Positions 1-8,947 of a DNA stretch of 64,000 nt are shown here, piece after piece. Source of the stretch: Saprospiraceae bacterium (GTDB lineage Bacteria; Bacteroidota; Bacteroidia; Chitinophagales; Saprospiraceae); contig JANQPA010000024.1 of NCBI GenBank assembly GCA_028285545.1, positions 55,124-119,123 of the forward strand, written 5' to 3'. Below the pieces are notes generated by a model, which did no database searches, was not told the origin of the DNA, and was given only the letters and a program-made list of their open reading frames with translations. A program made the position numbers and the translations under genes. The first letter of the stretch is position 1, and the number at the start of each line of letters is the position of its first letter.

Positions 1-12
1 AAACCTGATCAT

Positions 13-228
13 ATGAGTATTATCGTGAACCTGGATGTGATGTTGGCCAAAAGAAAAATGAAATTGAAAGAACTATCCGAAGAGGTGGGCATCACCATCA
101 CCAATTTATCGATCCTGAAAACCGGCAAGGCCAAGGGGATCCGCTTTAATACCCTGGCAGCCATATGCAATGCATTAGATTGCCAGCCTGGTGATATTTT
201 AGAATTTAGAAAAACAGAAGAATTATGA
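13..228 (+). CDS. Small XRE-family HTH regulator (YozG-like)
   Basis: A 71-residue single-domain protein that is almost entirely one Cro/C1-type helix-turn-helix. The helices run from about residue 10 to 65: a first helix with LAKRKMKLKELSEEVGIT, then the recognition segment around NLSILKTGKAKGIRFNTL, then the closing pattern AICNALDCQPGDILEF, which is typical of the YozG/XRE subfamily. Such proteins bind operators as dimers, usually near their own gene. Its stop overlaps the start of the next gene by 4 bp (ATGA), so it is probably co-transcribed with the CPBP membrane protease and may control it. The window begins only 12 bases upstream, so the promoter is not visible. The family call is sound; the target is inferred from context. 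Confidence 0.88.
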   Translation: MSIIVNLDVMLAKRKMKLKELSEEVGITITNLSILKTGKAKGIRFNTLAAICNALDCQPGDILEFRKTEEL

Positions 229-848
229 TTTTCCTAGATGGTCTTATTTCAGCAATACAACAAGTTTTGGGTTTTAGCCTAATTCCTTTTATCGTATATC
301 TTATTATTAACAAGAAAGCAAAAGGTTTTTTTAATTACATAGGATTAAAAAAATCAAATAGAAAAGCTAATTTGTTAGCCCTTTTGCTTTGCTTGTTAGT
401 GGTTATACCTTTTATTATTCTTTGGTTTTTAGCTCCCGAATTCAAAGCGATTATGACCCATCCAAAAAGTGTAACCGGAGGTTTTCGGGCCATGGGATTT
501 AGCCTACAGACTCAATTGTTGGTCATTGTCATGGCTTTACTCAAAACTTCTCTTTCAGAAGAAATTTTATTTCGAGGCTTTATTGCTAAGCGTTTGATCG
601 CCTGGTTGGGTTTTCAGGCCGGAAATATTATCCAGGCGGTAATATTTGGCGCCATCCACACCTTGTTGTTTTTAACTATTAGTGATAATGTTCTATTTTT
701 AACAACCATCTTCATTTTTCCTGCCCTAAGTGCCTACCTTAAGGTTTACCTCAATGAAAAACTGGCTAATGGCAGTATTATTCCCGGTTGGATTGCTCAT
801 GGTGTTGGAAATCTCATTTCATATACTGTTTTCGGCTTTCTTTTATGA
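225..848 (+). CDS. CPBP family intramembrane glutamic protease
   Basis: A 207-residue polytopic membrane protein. The CPBP (Abi/Rce1-like) signature is visible: motif 1 is EEILFRG with E112, E113 and R117, motif 2 is FGAIHTLLF with H145, and the late motif WIAHGVGNLI carries H192 and N196. In this family these residues line the active site of a membrane-embedded endopeptidase; bacterial members have been linked to bacteriocin self-immunity and to prenyl-type processing. Membrane spans are seen near residues 5-28, 45-68, 95-112, 130-150, 155-175 and 180-205. It is translationally coupled to the upstream XRE regulator by a 4-bp overlap. The substrate is unknown. Confidence 0.9.
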   Translation: MIFLDGLISAIQQVLGFSLIPFIVYLIINKKAKGFFNYIGLKKSNRKANLLALLLCLLVVIPFIILWFLAPEFKAIMTHPKSVTGGFRAMGFSLQTQLLVIVMALLKTSLSEEILFRGFIAKRLIAWLGFQAGNIIQAVIFGAIHTLLFLTISDNVLFLTTIFIFPALSAYLKVYLNEKLANGSIIPGWIAHGVGNLISYTVFGFLL

Positions 849-936
849 TGCTCTAATTGGAAATAATAACATCGTTGTTTAAATTGGACGTGACTTATGC
901 AAACCAACTTTTTCACGTCTTTAAAAAACAATCTGC

Positions 937-3900
937 ATGAAAAATCTTTTTCCAGGGATTTTTTTATTTCTGTTTATTATTATTTTTTCCAATACTTCTT
1001 TAGAAGCACAGGAAACTCGTCTATTACGACAACCCAATATAAGTGCTGATCATATTACCTTTGTTTACGGAGGGGACATCTGGATTGCCAATCTTGATGG
1101 AAAGCAAGCAAAAAGAATAACAAGTACAGCAGCAGTTGAAGGAAATCCACATTTTTCTCCGGATGGCAATTGGATTGCATTCAATTCTAATCGATCAGGA
1201 TCTAATGCTGTTTATATTGTTCCAAAAGAGGGAGGAACTCCTAAGCGGCTTACCTGGCATCCCTCCTCCGCCAACGTTAGAGGATGGACTCCTGACGGCC
1301 AGCACATTTTATATGCTTCCTCCAGAGAGTCAGCTCCTACTTCTTTCAATCGTCTTTGGACTGTACCAGTGAAAGGAGGTCCCTCCTCCAGATTGACTGC
1401 TCAATGGAGTTTTGATGGCTCGTTCTCTGCTGATGGAAAAAAAATAGCCCTCGATAAGATGAGCCGTTGGGATGTAGAATGGAGAGCCTATAGAGGCGGA
1501 CAAAATACTCCACTGATAATTCTCAATTTGGAAGATCAGAGTGAAACATTGATTCCCAATGATCGGACCACCGATATTCAACCCATCTGGCTTGGAGATA
1601 ACATTTATTTCCTTTCCGATAGAGATTGGACTATGAATGTATGGTCTTATTCTACTGGTTCTGGAGAACTAAAAAAATTGACCAGATTTAAAAATAAAGA
1701 TGTAAAATGGCTAAGTAGTGGAAATGGACAGCTCATCATCGAACAAGATGGTTACCTCCATTTGCTCAATCCTTCCAATGGCCGCACTACCAAACTAGAC
1801 ATTAACCTGACTGGGGATTTCCCATGGGCAGAAACAGGATGGGAAGATGTTAGCAGCAGGGCTAGATCTGTTTCATTGTCTCCAACAGGAAAAAGAGCCT
1901 TAATGGAGGCTAGGGGAGAAATATTTACGGTTCCCACCGAATTCGGTGATGCCAGAAATATCACCCAAAGTTCAGGTTCTGCCGACAGAGCTCCTATTTG
2001 GTCACCAAAAGGAGATCAGGTGGCCTGGTTTTCTGATGCCGATGGAAAAGGTTATGCCCTATATTTGGCTGAACAGGATGGCCTTTCAAAACCTAAGACA
2101 ATAAGTATTGGTGAATCAAAAATGGCCTGGAACCCTGCCTGGTCTCCTGATGGAGAATATATAGCCTTTGTAGATGACGATGTAAGAATCAGGGTAATAG
2201 AATTATCTACGGGAAGCATAAGTACGGCAGATGTCGGTGGAAACAACTTAGATCGAGGCAGGACTGGTCTGTCCTGGTCTCCTGATTCTAAAAAATTGGC
2301 CTATACCAAATCTGGAACAAATAATTTCAGGAAAATTATGGTTTGGAATAGAGACAGTAAGGAATTGGGACAATTGACTAATCCTTTTGCGGATGCTTTC
2401 GCCCCTTCCTGGGACCGAGACGGTAAACATTTTTATTTTTTAGCAAGTACCGATCTGGCACTAGGCTCTGGCTGGGCTAATACCAGTTCAATTGCTGCCG
2501 ACCCTAGTTATGCAGCATATGTTATTGTATTGAAAAAAGGAGAAACCTCCCCTTTTATTCCAAGGAGTGACGAAGAAGAAGTAAAAGAAGAAAAGAAAGA
2601 AGAAGAGGAAGCCGATAAAAAGGAAGAAGAGCCTGCGGAAGAAGAAAATGAGGAAGAAAATGAGGAAGATGTTAGTGGTATCGATTTTGATAAAATAGAG
2701 CGCAGAACCATTGCCCTCCCCTTACCTACCGCTAATTATGTTACCACTGAAACAGGACCGAAAGGTTCTTTTTTCCTGGCAGAACGAAAACCTGGTTCTC
2801 GTGGAGTGGTGCTTCATAAATTCAGTCTTAAAGAAAGAAAGGCCAGCGAATTTATGACAGGGGTTCGTCAATTTTCTTCATCAGCTGATGGTAAAAAAAT
2901 ATTATTACAAACCAATGCTGGTTGGCAGGTAGCCAATGCAGCTGGAAAAAGTGGTAAAGGGGCTAAGCGCTTTTCTGTAAAACTAGATATGAAACTCAAC
3001 CGAATGGAAGAGTGGCAACAGATCTTTGAGGAAGCCTGGAGATATGAAAAAGATTATTTCTATGATCCCAATATTCATGGTCGAGACTGGCAGGAAGTTT
3101 ATAACAAATATGCTCCTTTAGTACCCTTTGTACGCCACAGAAGCGATTTAAATTACATTCTGGATCAAGTGAATGGAGAACTTTCTGTTGGACATAGCTT
3201 TGTTTTCGGAGGGGACTTTCCAAGGGTAGATCGTTCACAAGTAGGCTTATTGGGTGCAAATTTGGTGTTAAATAATAATCGATGGCAAATACAAAGAATC
3301 TATACCACGGAAAGCTGGAACCCTAACCTCTCTAGTCCATTGGATCGCCCTGGAATGAAAGTGGAAGAGGGATACTATTTGGTAGGGATAAATGGTAAAG
3401 AGCTAAGGGCAGACCAGGACCCCTACGAATTATTGGATGGAACCCGAGGCAAACAAACATTACTGCACCTTAATGATCAGCCTGCATTTGCAGAATCGTG
3501 GACGGAAACGGTTGAGCCCATCAGTAGTGAAAATGCTCTTCGTCAAAGGGCTTGGGTAGAAGATAATCGCCGATTAGTTGATAAACTTTCTGATGGGAAG
3601 CTAGCCTATATTTGGGTGCCCAATACCGGAGGCGGAGGCTTTGTATCTTTTAACCGATACTTCTTTGCTCAGCAAGATAAAGAAGGAGCGGTAATTGATG
3701 AACGTTTTAATGGTGGCGGAAATCTGGATGATTATATGGTAGATTTGATGACCCGTTCTCTTCGAGCAGCTATTACTAACGAAGTTCCAAATGGTGCTCC
3801 ATTTAGATTGCCAGCGGGAATTTTGGGGCCTAAAGTATTATTGGTAAACGAATTGGCTGGCTCTGGAGGAGATTTCTTTCCCTGGGTCTTCCGACAGCAA

Positions 3901-4215
3901 AAAGCTGGCCCTCTTATTGGTGCCCGTACCTGGGGAGGCCTGGTAAAATCTTCTGTTCATTACGCTCTGGTGGATGGAGGAGCACTTACAGCACCCGACA
4001 ATGCTGTATTCGATCCAATCAATAATAAATATATTGCCGAAAATGAAGGAGTTGCTCCCGATATTGCTGTTCGGCAAGATGCCAAATCTCTTTCTGAAGG
4101 TCGTGACCCTCAACTAGAGAAAGCTGTGGAAGAGGCACTGCGTTTGTTAAAGGAACAAAAAACGCCGACTGTTAATCCACCTAAATATAATACACCTGCT
4201 AAACAGAAGAAGTAG
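937..4215 (+). CDS. Tricorn protease homologue, S41 family, secreted
   Basis: A 1092-residue exported peptidase. The first 25 residues are a signal peptide ending in EAQ. Two stretches of PD40/WD40-like blades follow (roughly 35-290 and 300-510, with repeats such as FSPDGNWIAF and WSPDGEYIAF), forming the tricorn-type beta-propellers that filter peptides. An acidic, lysine-rich linker lies at about 545-590. The C-terminal half has the tricorn core, a PDZ domain (about 760-850) and an S41 catalytic domain with the nucleophile in NELAGSGGD (S976). Tricorn homologues degrade oligopeptides. Here the signal peptide points to the periplasm or envelope rather than the cytoplasm. No partner peptidase gene is adjacent. 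The start gives a clean signal peptide. The charged linker is longer than I expect for the family. Confidence 0.93.
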   Translation: MKNLFPGIFLFLFIIIFSNTSLEAQETRLLRQPNISADHITFVYGGDIWIANLDGKQAKRITSTAAVEGNPHFSPDGNWIAFNSNRSGSNAVYIVPKEGGTPKRLTWHPSSANVRGWTPDGQHILYASSRESAPTSFNRLWTVPVKGGPSSRLTAQWSFDGSFSADGKKIALDKMSRWDVEWRAYRGGQNTPLIILNLEDQSETLIPNDRTTDIQPIWLGDNIYFLSDRDWTMNVWSYSTGSGELKKLTRFKNKDVKWLSSGNGQLIIEQDGYLHLLNPSNGRTTKLDINLTGDFPWAETGWEDVSSRARSVSLSPTGKRALMEARGEIFTVPTEFGDARNITQSSGSADRAPIWSPKGDQVAWFSDADGKGYALYLAEQDGLSKPKTISIGESKMAWNPAWSPDGEYIAFVDDDVRIRVIELSTGSISTADVGGNNLDRGRTGLSWSPDSKKLAYTKSGTNNFRKIMVWNRDSKELGQLTNPFADAFAPSWDRDGKHFYFLASTDLALGSGWANTSSIAADPSYAAYVIVLKKGETSPFIPRSDEEEVKEEKKEEEEADKKEEEPAEEENEEENEEDVSGIDFDKIERRTIALPLPTANYVTTETGPKGSFFLAERKPGSRGVVLHKFSLKERKASEFMTGVRQFSSSADGKKILLQTNAGWQVANAAGKSGKGAKRFSVKLDMKLNRMEEWQQIFEEAWRYEKDYFYDPNIHGRDWQEVYNKYAPLVPFVRHRSDLNYILDQVNGELSVGHSFVFGGDFPRVDRSQVGLLGANLVLNNNRWQIQRIYTTESWNPNLSSPLDRPGMKVEEGYYLVGINGKELRADQDPYELLDGTRGKQTLLHLNDQPAFAESWTETVEPISSENALRQRAWVEDNRRLVDKLSDGKLAYIWVPNTGGGGFVSFNRYFFAQQDKEGAVIDERFNGGGNLDDYMVDLMTRSLRAAITNEVPNGAPFRLPAGILGPKVLLVNELAGSGGDFFPWVFRQQKAGPLIGARTWGGLVKSSVHYALVDGGALTAPDNAVFDPINNKYIAENEGVAPDIAVRQDAKSLSEGRDPQLEKAVEEALRLLKEQKTPTVNPPKYNTPAKQKK

Positions 4216-4220
4216 TAAAA

Positions 4221-4344
4221 TAGAAGTAAGCCCTTCGGGCGAAGTATGTAGAAGTAAATTGTTTGTTCTTAAAACAATTTACTTCTAATTACTTCATCCG
4301 CCTCAGGTGGATATACTTCGCCCAAAGGGCATACTTCAATTCTA
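4221..4344. repeat. Nested inverted repeat (TAGAAGTA family)
   Basis: A large hairpin-forming repeat fills the first half of the gap after the tricorn gene. The core is a perfect 16-bp inverted repeat, 4249-4264 against 4272-4287, with a 7-base loop. Outer arms at 4223-4247 and 4313-4337 pair with two mismatches over 25 bases, each containing its own small CCC..GGG hairpin. A third small hairpin sits at 4293-4312. It may end transcription of the tricorn gene or be a non-autonomous repeat. Related GTAGAAGTA motifs occur at 41503-41533 and 51409-51430. The rest of this gap (4345-4499) is AT-rich and shows no clear site. Confidence 0.75.
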
Positions 4345-4499
4345 CCTTCAAAACATCCTTCCTTCCATTCTCCATTTACAGTCTCCAATAAATAAAAAAA
4401 GTTATTCTAATTTTTTTTGAACTTAAGTGTCAGGAAAAATTACCCTATCCGTATTTATAGGCAAACACTAATTCCAAACCATATTATGGAAATGCATAA

Positions 4500-4991
4500 A
4501 TGAACATCCAACTTTTTCAACAACAAATTACGCGACTAACAGATCCGCTCTTTCGCTTCGCTCTTTGGCGTTTGGGCCGAAGAGAGGAGGCGGAAGATGC
4601 AGTCCAGGATACCTTTTTGCGCATATGGGAAATGAGAGACAGTTTATCGAAATATGATCGCCTGGATTATCTGGCCTTTCGAATCCTTAGGAACTTATGT
4701 ATTGATCGAGCAAGGAAGCGCAAATTGGATATAAAGGATTGGCCAAAAAACCTGGATTTAGCCACTGACTTACAAAGTCCACATAGAAAAATTGAATTAA
4801 GAGAAGAGCTTATGGCTGTAGAAAAAGCAGCAAGAGCATTGCCAGAGCAGCAAAAGACCATTTTGTTTTTGAGAAATATTGAAGGTTACAGCACAAAAGA
4901 AGTAGCGGAGATGCTGGAAATGAAAGTGAATACAGTAGAGGTCAAACTTTCCAGAGCAAGGAAAGGATTAAGAAAGATTTTAAAAAGATAG
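4500..4991 (+). CDS. ECF RNA polymerase sigma factor
   Basis: A 163-residue sigma-70 family protein with only regions 2 and 4, as in extracytoplasmic-function sigma factors. Region 2 covers about residues 8-74, with LTDPLFRFALWRLGRREEAE and AVQDTFLRIWEM for core binding and -10 recognition. Region 4 covers about 108-160 and ends in the HTH GYSTKEVAEMLEMKVNTVEV followed by KLSRARKGLRKIL, which contacts the -35 element. It directs RNA polymerase to a stress- or envelope-related regulon. It lies 12 bp upstream of a membrane protein with an anti-sigma-like N-terminus, so the two probably form a sigma/anti-sigma pair in a three-gene operon. The regulon is unknown. Confidence 0.93.
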   Translation: MNIQLFQQQITRLTDPLFRFALWRLGRREEAEDAVQDTFLRIWEMRDSLSKYDRLDYLAFRILRNLCIDRARKRKLDIKDWPKNLDLATDLQSPHRKIELREELMAVEKAARALPEQQKTILFLRNIEGYSTKEVAEMLEMKVNTVEVKLSRARKGLRKILKR

Positions 4992-5003
4992 AACCAAAAA
5001 GCC

Positions 5004-5765
5004 ATGGAAAAACACATCATAAACTTAATCGAAAAATATTATGCCGGGCAGACCAGCCCCGAAGAAGAGTCACAACTTATTCAATTTTTTAGTAAAGAGG
5101 AAGACCTGGGGAATTTGGAAGAATACCGTGCAGAGTTTATCCAGTCTGATTCTTGGCAAACAGTAGAAGCTTCTGAGGATTTTAAGGCCAGGCTTTTGCA
5201 ACAATTTTCGGAGCCACAAAAACCAAAAGGAAGTCATTTAATAATCAATAGGAACTGGCTAAGCATAGCTGCTGGAGTTCTTCTTCTCATTACCGGCTTT
5301 TTATTGGGAAGAACTTCACCTAATTCTTCTACAAGTCCGAACGATGAATTGCTTGCCCTTCAAACGGAGGTACAATCTCTTAGAACGATGATGATCGTTT
5401 CACTTTTTGAACAGCCACGCGCCAGTGACCGCATTAAGGCAGTCAGAATGGCAGAGTCCTTAGAAAACCCTGTTGAAGAAGCCATTGGCGTTTTAATCAA
5501 TGCCATTAATGAAGACCCAAACACCAATGTACGACTCGCTTCTATTAAAGCTTTATCAGCTTTCAGAGGAGTACCAGAAGTTCAAAAGGCCTTGTTATCG
5601 GCAATTTCTAATCAAGATTCCCCAATCGTACAGATTGAATTATTGCGCAGTATAAAGAAATACAATGGACAAGAAAAAGAGCCTATTTTACTGGAATTAT
5701 TAGATCAAAATGACCTGGACGAACAAGTGAAGGAGTATATTCAACAAATACTAAAATCAATTTAA
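5004..5765 (+). CDS. Putative anti-sigma factor with periplasmic HEAT repeats
   Basis: A 253-residue single-pass membrane protein. The N-terminal 80 residues, beginning LIEKYYAGQTSPEEESQLIQ, resemble the cytoplasmic anti-sigma domain of Bacteroidota FecR-type regulators. One transmembrane helix follows at about 85-103 (LSIAAGVLLLITGFLLG). A short coiled stretch at 113-130 precedes HEAT-like helical repeats from about 140 to 250 (for example PNTNVRLASIKALSAF). It probably holds the upstream sigma factor inactive at the membrane while the HEAT part senses a periplasmic partner; this role is inferred from gene order (12 bp after sigma, 2 bp before the next gene). HEAT repeats in place of a FecR sensor domain are unusual. 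Confidence 0.75.
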   Translation: MEKHIINLIEKYYAGQTSPEEESQLIQFFSKEEDLGNLEEYRAEFIQSDSWQTVEASEDFKARLLQQFSEPQKPKGSHLIINRNWLSIAAGVLLLITGFLLGRTSPNSSTSPNDELLALQTEVQSLRTMMIVSLFEQPRASDRIKAVRMAESLENPVEEAIGVLINAINEDPNTNVRLASIKALSAFRGVPEVQKALLSAISNQDSPIVQIELLRSIKKYNGQEKEPILLELLDQNDLDEQVKEYIQQILKSI

Positions 5766-5767
5766 TC

Positions 5768-6523
5768 ATGAAAAACCAACATATAATTTCTATTATTTTA
5801 ATTTTTTTCGGTTTGGGAGTGTTGAATGCCCAAGAACAACCCTATACTATTCCTTTGAGCAACCCTGGACAGCCTGGGAGTCTTGAAATAGACGTTTATA
5901 ATCCTTCTATTACCATAACTGGCCACTCCGGAAATGAAGTAGAACTTTTTATGAATGATAAAAGAGTAAAGACGGGGAGACAAATTAGCGGACCTGATTT
6001 TTTATACAATATTGTCGAAAAGGATAACAACATAAGTATTACAAAAAGAGGAGGAAGTTCACCAAGAATAAGAGGATTGACAATAGAATTAAAAGTCCCT
6101 CATAATTTTGACCTAAAGGTTTATACTTACTTTGGTCCTTTTATCAACATTTCCGGAATAACTGGGGAAATAGAAGTAGAAGGATATTTTACAGATGTTC
6201 AACTGGAAAACCTACAATCCAATGTGATCGCTAGTACCAATCAAGGCAAGTTGTCTGCAAAATTTGATCGTGTTACTGAAGATCATATTATTTTCATCAG
6301 TAATTATAAAGGTGCTTTAGAGGTCAGCTTTCCTTCCAATACTAAAGCTACGCTGTTAATGGATAATCATTTTGGAAAATTTAAGAGCGATTTTAAACTA
6401 GGATTAGATACTCGTCCAGACAAAAAAGATGAAGATGAATTCATTTGGAGAACCATTAATGGAGGAGGGACCGAAATAAAACTGGTGAATTATTACAAAG
6501 ACATCTTCATCTATTCTCATTAA
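5768..6523 (+). CDS. Exported DUF4097-like beta-helix protein
   Basis: A 251-residue protein with a signal peptide (cleavage near VLNAQ, residue 22) followed by a beta-rich domain. The repeated short strands, such as GSLEIDVYNPSITITGHSG, ITGEIEVEGYFTDVQLENLQ and FISNYKGALEVSFPS, resemble DUF4097/auto-transporter-adhesin domains that fold as a stacked beta solenoid. The ending HFGKFKSDF is also typical of that family. It is the last gene of the sigma/HEAT operon, only 2 bp after the HEAT protein, so it may be the signal or effector that the regulator watches. No enzymatic motif is visible. The fold call is moderately sure and the role is inferred. Confidence 0.72.
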   Translation: MKNQHIISIILIFFGLGVLNAQEQPYTIPLSNPGQPGSLEIDVYNPSITITGHSGNEVELFMNDKRVKTGRQISGPDFLYNIVEKDNNISITKRGGSSPRIRGLTIELKVPHNFDLKVYTYFGPFINISGITGEIEVEGYFTDVQLENLQSNVIASTNQGKLSAKFDRVTEDHIIFISNYKGALEVSFPSNTKATLLMDNHFGKFKSDFKLGLDTRPDKKDEDEFIWRTINGGGTEIKLVNYYKDIFIYSH

Positions 6524-6542
6524 ACCCTGATTTACCTCGTCT

Positions 6543-6614
6543 CTGGCCGGCCGGCTGAATAATTAACATAAAGACCAGAATTTTTCAATAAAAATGTGTG
6601 ACTCCGAAGGAGTC
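6543..6614. other. Intergenic palindrome and small hairpin
   Basis: The gap after the DUF4097-like gene contains a GC-rich self-complementary GCCGGCCGGC at about 6546-6555 and a 6-bp stem hairpin GACTCC-gaa-GGAGTC at 6600-6614. Either could slow or end transcription from the upstream operon. No T-tract follows the second one, so a terminator call is weak. Confidence 0.4.
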
Positions 6615-6650
6615 CTGGAAATCTATTGCTTATTCTAAAACTTAATAATC

Positions 6651-7898
6651 ATGAAAAATTTATTGTTTCTTTCCATGTTCACTTTGCTAGTTTTTACTTT
6701 GGAGGCCCAAGATACCCTCACAGCAGAAAACCTTCGCCCCTATACCTATCTTTTTGCCTTATCTCAGGGAAAGATGAATGGGGATGGTGCATCTATATGG
6801 AAGCAGATTGTAGTAGAATCAGATTTCGTTTTGCTTGGAGAAAAACATCAATCTTCACAATTGGGACATTTGACCTCCGCTTTACTTCCAATATTAGCTG
6901 AATCGGGATTTCAAAATTTTGCTGTGGAAGTAGGCCCCAATGCTGCTGAAAAGCTGGAAAAATTGGCCAGCCCAACAACATCTACCCAGGCTCAAATGAA
7001 GGCTTTTACTAAAAAATATGCCAATAAGACTTTTTTTAAAATGCCCATCAATTTTTTTCATGGACATGAAGATGCTGCTTTCCTTCAAAAGGCAAGGGAA
7101 TTAAATTTCGACCTTTGGGGACTGGACCAGGAACTCTATTATTCGGTTGAATTTTTATTAGATGATCTTTTGGAGTATAAAAAGAATAGTGCTGATTATA
7201 AAAAAATAAGAAGGCTTCATTCAAAGGCCATGAAGCGTTACAAATGGTTAAATTTAAAAGAAGATCTGAATAAAAAGGTCCAACGGAATTGCCTGTTACT
7301 CGAGGATGAGGAAATCAATAATTTTTTTGGAGCCTTTGCTGCTAAGGACGAATTTGCTCAAAATATAATCGTAGCGCTGAAAAAAAGCTGGCAAATCTAC
7401 TGCGATAATGAACAGCGAAAATATAAAAGGGCAAATCGTGTCCGAGCTGAATATATGAAAGAGCGATTCCTTGCGAATTATAAAAAGGCAGAAAACAGAG
7501 GAAGCTTTCCTAAAGTATTCCTAAAAATGGGTGATCTTCATTTAACAAGCGGAACCACTTCATTGGGTGTTGATGACATTGGAAGTTATGTTTTTGATCT
7601 GGCAAAGGAGAAAAATTTAAAAGCCACAAATATTCGTCATATCCGTCGTTTTTATAAATCCAAAAATAAGTTGATAGATTATCCCAATAGCAATATAGAG
7701 TGGGTTAAATATTGGCGTCCATTTGTAGAAGTGGGGGAAAGGGATAAGTGGGTTATCATCGATTTACGCCCATTTAGAGATCCCCTGGCCAAAGGAGAAT
7801 TGAAAACTACAGAGTGGACAGCCTACGATATTAATCATTATGATTTTATATTAATTTCTCCAGAAGATACTAGGGTAAGGCCATTATGGAAAAATTAA
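6651..7898 (+). CDS. Tiki/ChaN/erythromycin-esterase-like exported protein
   Basis: A 415-residue protein with a signal peptide ending in LEAQ (residue 20). The motif FVLLGEKHQSS (E64, H66), followed by a helix and NFAVEVGPNAA, then GLDQE, matches the alternating pattern of the EreA/ChaN/Tiki superfamily, in which GE.H and later Glu/His residues form a metal or haem site. A late motif KMGDLHLTSG would supply another histidine. Members are haem-binding lipoproteins, metalloproteases or esterases; I cannot choose between these. The C-terminus (residues 330-415) is not obviously part of the core. It is followed by a strong hairpin terminator, so it is probably a single-gene unit. Confidence 0.68.
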   Translation: MKNLLFLSMFTLLVFTLEAQDTLTAENLRPYTYLFALSQGKMNGDGASIWKQIVVESDFVLLGEKHQSSQLGHLTSALLPILAESGFQNFAVEVGPNAAEKLEKLASPTTSTQAQMKAFTKKYANKTFFKMPINFFHGHEDAAFLQKARELNFDLWGLDQELYYSVEFLLDDLLEYKKNSADYKKIRRLHSKAMKRYKWLNLKEDLNKKVQRNCLLLEDEEINNFFGAFAAKDEFAQNIIVALKKSWQIYCDNEQRKYKRANRVRAEYMKERFLANYKKAENRGSFPKVFLKMGDLHLTSGTTSLGVDDIGSYVFDLAKEKNLKATNIRHIRRFYKSKNKLIDYPNSNIEWVKYWRPFVEVGERDKWVIIDLRPFRDPLAKGELKTTEWTAYDINHYDFILISPEDTRVRPLWKN

Positions 7899-7910
7899 GA
7901 ACTTTGTTTT

Positions 7911-7963
7911 AAATTGGATTTGGAGAAAATGATGAAATTTTCCTTTTCTCCAAATCCAATTTT
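7911..7963 (+). terminator. Strong hairpin terminator
   Basis: A perfect 19-bp inverted repeat (7911-7929 with 7944-7962, 14-base loop) lies 13 bp after the stop of the Tiki-like gene, with a short T run. The next gene starts only 22 bp later, so it presumably has its own promoter inside or just past this hairpin, or depends on read-through. Confidence 0.75.
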
Positions 7964-7984
7964 ATTAAAATATAGTTACGGTGC

Positions 7985-8947
7985 ATGCTACTCAAATCCT
8001 TTCCTGACATCCATTGGCTAAGAAAACAAGCAAGAAATAACTTTCAAGATCGTAGGGGAGTTAATAACCTAAAACTTCCTGCTAAAGGCTGGCCAAATGT
8101 AGTATTAAACACTACCACCACTCAGAAAGTGGAAAGATGTGATATCCTGGCTCCTTTTAGTTTGTTTATGAATCTTTCAGGAAGTAGTAGGGTTATTGTT
8201 GATGGCCAAAATATAAACTTAAGTGCAGATACATTTTGTTTAGTCAATAAAGGCCAGATTTATGATTTATTATTGAACGGTCAGGGGAGTACTACTACCT
8301 TTAATATACATTTTGGAGAGCAGCTTTTTGCTGAAGCTTTGCATAATCTATACCATTTTGATGCCCAACTTTTGGATCATCCACTTCCTGAAAAAGGACT
8401 GACTTTTCAAACTTTTCAAAAGCCAAAATGGAAAGATGGACATTTAAGGCAGATGATTCGAATACTTCAAAGGCATTATCAAAAGAAAGAGCGGAACAAT
8501 TATCAGGATGATGAGGAATTTGCTCTACTCGTTTCGATTTTAGAGATGGTTTTAATAAGATCAGGGCAAGAAATGAAGAGATTGCAACATATTTCAGCTT
8601 TAAAAAATTCAACTAAAGCAGAACTCTATAAAAGACTACATCTTTCTCTAGAATATATTCATGAATATTATCGGAACACTGTTTCCCTTGATGAATTGAG
8701 TCAGATAGCCTGTATGTCAAAGTTTCATTATCTAAGATCTTTTAAGCAGGCATTCTTTTGCTCTCCTCACCAATATATCATGAAAATAAGACTTCAAAAG
8801 GCTGAAGACTTGCTGATTTCCTCCAATTTGACTATCCTAGAAATTGCCGACAAAATAGGATTTGAAGAACCCAATTCTTTCGGGCGTTTTTTTAAGAAAT
8901 ACCACTCTTGCACTCCCCTGACTTATCGAAATCTTCAAAAAAAATAG
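7985..8947 (+). CDS. AraC-family transcriptional regulator
   Basis: A 320-residue cytoplasmic regulator. The C-terminal 100 residues (about 215-320) carry the double HTH of the AraC family: first HTH SLDELSQIACMSKFHYLRSF, linker helix YIMKIRLQKAEDLLISSN, second HTH TILEIADKIGFEEPNSFGRF followed by KKYHSCTPLTYR. The N-terminal 200 residues look like a cupin-type ligand domain (VIVDGQNINLSADTFCLVNK). It probably senses a small molecule and activates nearby or distant genes; the effector is unknown. The neighbours give no clear target. Confidence 0.9.
   Translation: MLLKSFPDIHWLRKQARNNFQDRRGVNNLKLPAKGWPNVVLNTTTTQKVERCDILAPFSLFMNLSGSSRVIVDGQNINLSADTFCLVNKGQIYDLLLNGQGSTTTFNIHFGEQLFAEALHNLYHFDAQLLDHPLPEKGLTFQTFQKPKWKDGHLRQMIRILQRHYQKKERNNYQDDEEFALLVSILEMVLIRSGQEMKRLQHISALKNSTKAELYKRLHLSLEYIHEYYRNTVSLDELSQIACMSKFHYLRSFKQAFFCSPHQYIMKIRLQKAEDLLISSNLTILEIADKIGFEEPNSFGRFFKKYHSCTPLTYRNLQKK

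Noticed and set aside
2508..2711. Minus-strand Ser-rich frame
   Set aside because: It is the mirror of the Glu/Lys-rich linker of the tricorn protease.
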